DNA of 64,000 nucleotides from assembly GCA_036872755.1 (NCBI GenBank), contig JAVHNS010000002.1, positions 310,001 to 374,000 of the forward strand. Reading direction: 5' to 3'. The notes beneath the pieces are model-generated. The model was not told the DNA's origin. It did not search any database and saw only the letters and a program-made list of their open reading frames with translations. This DNA is from Orbilia blumenaviensis (taxonomy: Eukaryota > Ascomycota > Orbiliomycetes > Orbiliales > Orbiliaceae). Positions within the stretch are counted from its first letter, which is position 1, and each line of letters begins with the position of its first letter. Shown here piece after piece: positions 58,042 to 64,000 of the stretch. A program made the translations under genes and the position numbers.

Positions 58042-59711
58042 ATGGCTTCTCTGGAACCTAACCCAAACGACGTCGCCGTCGAGAGTGCCTCTAGCTCTCC
58101 TCCACCGTCTTCTCCTATCTCCGAAAAGGATTCCTTTACATCTCCAACTCTGTCTCGCTCGGGTTCTTTTGTCGGTTCTTCTAAGGATGAGGACTGGGAG
58201 GGCGCTGCACAGGTTGATCGCCTGACCCTCTTCGACCTACTCGATAACCTCGCCCTCCCGTCTCTTGCCTTGAATCAAAGAATCGAAAGGTGGAATAGGA
58301 CCCTCCAAACCCAGAGCGAGACGTTTAAGAAGCAAGGAAAATATGTTAAGGAAACATATGACAAGCAGAAGGAGAAAGTTCTTAAGAAGAGAGACGTTGA
58401 GCTTGACAGGCTGAAGTCTCGATACGGCAAGAACATCGACCAGTTGATGAAGCGATGGCAAGATCAGAAAACCGTCACTCTTAGAGAGAAGCTTTCTTTC
58501 GTCGTCGGTGTTAGCAATATCTTCATCAGCGGGTACCTTCTCGGTGGTTATCCGTACGTCCGAAACCTCCCCGCGAAAATTCCCCTCGAATATTAAAACG
58601 ATAGTATATAGCTGACAGTATTTATGTGATATGTATTAGGGGCTTGATGCACTGGTGGTACACTCTCCAGATGGCCTACTTCATGCCCATCCGCTTCTAC
58701 ACCTACCACAAGCGTGGTTACCACTACTTCCTCGCCGATCTATGCTACTTCGTTAATGTCCTCCTGCTCCTGTCGATATGGGTCTTCCCCAACTCCCGTC
58801 GCCTTTTCATCAGCGTCTACTGTCTTTCCTACGGAAACAACGCCTGGGCAATTGCCATGTGGAGGAACTCCATGGTCTTCCACTCCCTCGACAAGATAAC
58901 CTCGCTGTTCATCCATCTCATGCCTCCCGTCGTCTTGCACTCCATCGTCCACCAGAATGCCATGGAGGGTAAAATGTTCGCTCTCGAACGGATGAGGCAG
59001 GAAGGTGGATTCGGACTCTTCGAGATGATCGGATGGGCATCGATACCGTACCTCTTCTGGCAGGCTAGCTACCATTTCTTCATAACGATACGCAAAGCGG
59101 AAAAGATCGCTGCCGGAAGACCGACATCGTTCACCTGGCTGAGAAAGAGTTATTCCAAGACCTGGATTGGTAAATTCGTACTTAGCTTGCCGGAGGCATT
59201 GCAGGAGTTCGCATTCATGGGGATTCAGTATTCATATGCCGTTTTGACGATGTTGCCGGTGCCGTTGTGGTTCCATTCGAGGGTTTTGAGTGTTATATTT
59301 GTATCGGCATTGGGTTTGTGGAGTGTTTATAATGGTGCTACCTACTATAGTAAGCCTAACCCCCCTTCGTTTATTATCAACCCTAGTGATATCCCAAGCT
59401 AACGATGTACAGTCGACGTCTTTGGCAAGCGTTTTGAGAAGGAACTTCTATCCCTCAAGCGAGATATGGAAAGATCGCAGAGGTCGCCCATGCCGCCTAC
59501 ACCCGGCTCTGATCTATCGAGTAATCCGCTGGGCGTACCAATCTCGCCGGAGTTTACGCGTCCGACCGGCGATGCGTCGACCCGGGATGAGATCCAGGAT
59601 TCCAGAGATGCTGGCTTATCGACATTGGAGCAGCTGCCCCCTGCAGCCATTGATCCGGGCTTGAGGCATAGGAATATCGGTGGTATAGTTCTGGATGGGG
59701 ATGGGAAATAG
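58042..59711 (+). CDS. GPC1: Glycerophosphocholine acyltransferase (DUF2838 family)
   Basis: Exons 58042-58553, 58640-59349 and 59413-59711 join to 506 residues. Gpc1 acylates glycerophosphocholine to lysophosphatidylcholine in the ER membrane (yeast YGR149W), feeding the phosphatidylcholine deacylation/reacylation cycle. A Ser/Pro-rich cytosolic N-terminus (1-60) and a charged helical stretch (about 85-145) precede about eight hydrophobic helices. Family motifs: SGYLLGGYP, HWWYTLQMAYFMPIRFYTYH and KRGYHYFLADLCYFVN (spliced across intron 1), CLSYGNNAWAIAMWRNS, SLDKITSLFIHLMPP, and EFAFMGIQYSYAVLTMLP. After the last helix ATYYIDVFGKRFEKELLSL crosses intron 2 into a Ser/Pro-rich tail ending at 59711. 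The exon 3 tail contains candidate phosphosites (SQRSPMPPTPGS). Confidence 0.93.
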
Positions 59712-62700
59712 AGGCCGGCAATTCGTAGATCTTTTTTCAGCGATTGACATTGAGGTTTTTGACTGGTCTTGGGGTTTTTCATTTTTACCAGCTGGAGTTA
59801 CTCATTCCTTCGTTCTTTCCATGTTATATATTTTTCTTCTGTTGGAGTTTAGTTTCGCGGATTTCCCACGTTCGCTCGCTACGATGGGATGACTCCGCGC
59901 GCACGGTTAAACGGTTTTTTTTATCTATTTGTTTTGCTTAAGTTTCTTGATGAAGAATTACCTTCCCCAATTTTCGGTTTTTCATGATTTTTTTGTTTCT
60001 TTATATTTCTTTATATATCAACTATCTGTTTTGGGGAAATTTCGGCTTGGTGGAGTTTGCATTTCTATATACCTATTATGCAGGGCTCGAGCGGTGCAGG
60101 ATCAAACTAATGGGGACCTTTTTTGGTGAGCGGGGAAGACGAAGGCTTAGACGGCTGTTAGTCTCGGTCCGGATGGCTGTATGAAATTCAACATTCAAGC
60201 GAGGATCGATGATATGTATTGTATAATCTTTGACTACTACCCAATCGATTGGATTTAATTAGACGTTTTTCCTTCTTAGTCATTCCCACTGGTTGTCACC
60301 TACCTATAATATAGTATACTCGAGTCAGTACAGCATTAACAAACCAAGGTACCTTTCACTTAACCAACAAGAAAGAGCAAACCGCCAACCCAGCCCAGCC
60401 CAGCCAGCAGCTGGGGGGCTTCGGGAACGGTGGAAAGAGGCTTCGTATTCGCCTATCGGGAACCATGGATCAAGCTTTTTTTTTCCCTTTTATGTGGGTG
60501 GCGCCCGCCTGTGCTTTTACGTCGGTGTTACCAACTTACTTCTGACATTACATTATACATAATAGAGGTATGTAACTGCTTGGCTTGGTGTTTTTGTGGT
60601 ATTTTTTATTTGTATAGTATAGTATTACAATGCGAGTCGAGCTCGCTCGGGTATCTGGACCGGCGATATGCGATATCGATTCTTGATTTTTTCGGCGTCT
60701 GTTGTCTTTTTTAGTTACTGGATTGATCACTACTGACATTCTGGCTTATCGTCTCGTGCGGGGTATTATCTAGAGCGAGCGGTGGCATGATCCCTTTGAA
60801 AAAAAAGACGTACGCACGATCTCGGAGTTTATTTTCGATGGTCATGGACTTCCGCTGAACCAGTGCTACAGGGACCCTCCTGGCCAACTGCTTGAGTCCT
60901 TTTGAAGATCGTGTCCGAGAACTCTTTTGTCAGAGAGGGAGAAAGAGAGCTCACGATAATTGAAGAGGTCGGTGCATGCTCTAATCAATTGAGTAGATAT
61001 CATATATTACAATACCGGGATTTTTTTGATTCTTATCGTCGTTTAGGCGCCGAGGCGGGCGAAAGCTTGTGTTCTTTCTCTTAAGCTTTCCTGATATTTA
61101 ATTCAGTGTATTATGATTGCGTTCTTTGCTAGATGAATGACCTCGTGATCCCATCAGTCCCATCCCGTACGAACGTCGTCATATTCTGTTTCTGTGGCGG
61201 AATATTCCAGCAAAGAAACTAAAAAAAAAACTTCGAGAGCCAACTAGACAACTGACTACGAGGCAAGTAAGACCTAACTCTTATCGCCACGCACGAATAC
61301 GCACGCACGCACATGAAAAAAAGTGAAGAAGAAGAAGACGAGGAAGAACCCGCCAAGCATAGCGAAATTTCGCCCAAGCGGGGTTCATCGACTCGCTTTC
61401 CCGCTTGATGTGGAAGCTGCAACCCCTCCCCTCCCCTTCACGAAGTAATTCAAGGGCAAGGGTCTTTTTTTTTCTACTAAAACCCTTCTACGCACTCTGC
61501 TTAAATTCTCGCGAAGAAAAAAAAACTTGCATGTTGCAGCTTGCTTCTCGGTTCCCCACTTTATGAATGATCAGGATTATTTCCTTTTTCCTTTGTTGTC
61601 TGCTTGCGCGCGGTGGGGGGTTAGGTATCGTCAATATGAACCTCGGAAACCGAGTTTTTTTTTGGTGAACGAGGAAGGTGGAAGCCAAAACATGAAGAAA
61701 CCGCCACGCACTTGAGGGAAAAAACTTTATTTTCCCTCTCAAAAGGCTTGGTTTTGCTTAAATTTGCGACTGGGGTCTCTTTTCTGTTGTTAAGGTGGAA
61801 GTACACATGTGTAGAGAGTGACACAATACGCATTGTTGTTTTTCCTTTCGGGCAGTTCACAAGTTTTCCGAGTTCGTCTGGTCTGGGTCTGGTTAATCTT
61901 TTTATGAAAATGATTGTAAGGCGAGCGCAGTTCTGAGGTAAGGTAAGGTAAGGCAAGGCAAGGCAAGGAAACGGGTATACAGACTTTTTCTCCGGTTATT
62001 CCGATTAATATTCCTTCGAAGAGCTCCTTTACGAGAAAGAAATGGGAAAGTAGAGTAGAGGGAAGAAGGAAGTGTTTAAGCTTACTAAACAGAAAATACC
62101 TTAAGCATATATAAATTAAATAACGCTCCATGAAAAGATGGACCGCGGACAGGACAGGCCTCCAGAGCGGGTCGGTCGGCTCTCTCTGATCATGCTCTCG
62201 ATAATATAATTATATTAATGCGAGCAAGCATAGCATAACATTTGCATTGCTGGCGCAGGTTCTGGGGTATGGTTGCTTAGTTAATTAAAATTCCGGACGG
62301 ATATTCTCTGTTTTTCCTTTCTATCTTTCTTTCTTTTTGGGAGTACGGTATACGCACGTGCGTATATCGTTTATCGCTTTCTCGAGGAACTACGTTTGTA
62401 AACGGTTTCGCCCCACGCTGCTACATACATAGCTAGTCTTGCTCGTGCTCCTGCCGCAGCACATGTAGCTAATCTATACTTATATTATTACCGGTAGTAT
62501 AGTACGATATGATATGACATGATGGTTGGTGCGTGCGTGCGGTCATCCGTCCGGCTAATTACTTAGGCAGTCTTGGATATCGATGGATATTCCAGGGTAG
62601 ATCCCCCAAGCCAAACGTTGGCCTGAAATCGAATGCAATGAGTTTATTATATCTCCGAGGGGGCAAGGCAAGGTGATCTGAGGCAAAAAAAGTAAGGCAA

Positions 62701-64000
62701 GGCAAGGGATTAAGCAGTGTGCAAAACGAAACAAAAACAGTTGTGTGTCGATGTTTTGAGGATAGTTTCGAATCGATATCCTTTTTGTTTTGGTTTTTGT
62801 AAAGAAAATTGTCTTGAATCGAATACCAATTCTGGACAATGGGGTTAGTTAGTCAAGAGTTTCTCCACATTTTATATGCAGGAGAGGGTGGATCAGACTC
62901 CTCCGTAGATGGTTCAGAGTAAGGGGGTCAGTGACCATACTACTAAAAAGTAAGTATGAAAGGTAAATACTGCTAAGTATTTGGCCCAGTAGGATCGTGA
63001 TCAGTGACTACATTCATTTAATGCATTTGTGGGGAAGCCAATCTTGGGGATATCTTGCAATCTTGCGTGGACATTCTGCCTAGATGGCGATAGCGCATTC
63101 CTGACGAACCGTTCATACGTCCATTATATATAGATCAAACACTTGAATGATTATATCGTAGGCAGGATCTACGAAACGCTCTAACGGATAGCTAGTCAGC
63201 CAACTAGCCAGCTGTAGGGATGGTCATAGTGCATACCTCTTACCCGCCAGTAATCCTAATACTACTAGTATACTAGTACTAAGCAATTACCGACGACAGG
63301 AAGAAGAAACTCGGGATGAACAAAAAAAAACGGAGAGAGGAGAGGTGCGGTGGGAATAAGATATTAATACCTTGTCATCCGCCCCGGTTTCGAAAGGGAA
63401 GGGAATCCACTCTTCTGCATTTTTCTTCCGACCACCAAGCTACTTAAGCAGCCCTAATCGTTTCGGCACGGGCGAGGAGGCAGAGCTTAGCATTCGTATT
63501 CCCAAGGTACCCTCACCGGCCTTACATGCTTCTCCTTTATTATCGTTATTATCTACTATTATTCTTATTAGTCAGTCGGTAGGATATATATACCCACCTA
63601 GGCGTATATCTATAGATATCCACTGCGAGGGGGACAGTAGCTAGGCTAATATACCGGTAAGTGGTCTGTCTGTCTGTATAGCTAGAATATATGTATCTTG
63701 TTATGAAGGTTCGGGGCATCCCTTGAAACATCAGCACATCCGCATTTACCCATATGGCCCATTTGATTCACATCCACTACTGTACTGTACAGCACTGCGA
63801 AGTTACCTTTCTAGATTTCCTGAGTACCCACTGCACCCCACTTTATGCACGGGAGCTTGAATTCAGATTCAATTCACACTTGCATACTATGGTGCTATTG
63901 TTCGATCGGTCCCGGTCAAATTTGATCAGACATCCAGACATAGTTCAAATCACGGCGTGCGGAAGCTGACGAAGCCGAGCAGCGAGCTGGGACTGTCTGA
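59712..64000. other. Right-end gene-free stretch
   Basis: 4.3 kb without a supported gene. T-rich 3' flank of GPC1 follows 59711. AGGTA/AGGCA pentamers repeat at 61936-61968 and again at 62662-62707. An 18-bp perfect palindrome centred on CACGTG lies at 62349-62366. GCAC repeats occur near 61303-61313. Short frames on both strands lack domains and often ATG. The stretch may be the promoter of a gene beyond the right edge or may hold non-coding transcripts; neither can be decided here. Confidence 0.45.

Overview
The window looks like nuclear DNA of a filamentous ascomycete (Pezizomycotina). Genes sit singly on both strands, introns are short (51-122 nt) with GT/AG ends and often a CTAAC-type branch site, and there are Pezizomycotina-type families: a DUF7729-like GPI protein, a fungal GPC1 acyltransferase, a DCR2 phosphatase and F-box orphans. 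The class cannot be fixed from the sequence; Orbiliomycetes or Pezizomycetes is only a guess. There are no operons, rRNA genes, CRISPR arrays or intact transposons, and I found no convincing tRNA gene.

Left part (1-16.3 kb): the C-terminal half of separase enters from the left edge (+). A 4.5 kb gene-free stretch with a tRNA-like/SINE-like element follows, then a secreted GPI-type protein (+), a DCR2-type metallophosphatase (-), a secreted orphan with an internally repeated acidic/proline tail (+), and 6-phosphogluconolactonase (-).

Middle (16.3-42.3 kb): a DCAF6-like WD40 protein (-), a coiled-coil protein (-), the small DPM2 subunit of dolichol-phosphate-mannose synthase (-, first coding exon only the ATG), splicing factor CWC22 (+, divergent from DPM2), a PHO85-family CDK (+), mitochondrial ClpP protease (-, six exons), an F-box protein (+) and xylulokinase (-).

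Right part (42.3-64 kb): an unrecognised two-exon gene (-), a 3.8 kb AT-rich gene-poor stretch with one exon-like open frame, an F-box/cysteine-rich protein (+), a TPR protein (-), TFIID subunit TAF5 (-), glycerophosphocholine acyltransferase GPC1 (+), and a final 4.3 kb with no supported gene.

Most recognised genes are conserved housekeeping functions: cell division (separase, DCR2, PHO85), transcription and splicing (TAF5, CWC22), glycosylation and lipids (DPM2, GPC1), pentose metabolism (6PGL, xylulokinase) and mitochondrial proteolysis (ClpP). They do not form a pathway cluster. The novelty candidates are the secreted orphan at 12.9 kb, the orphan at 43.1 kb beside the AT-rich stretch, and a coding-like extension behind the PHO85 stop codon. 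Exon boundaries were set by hand from splice sites, reading phase and family knowledge. No alignment or RNA evidence was available.
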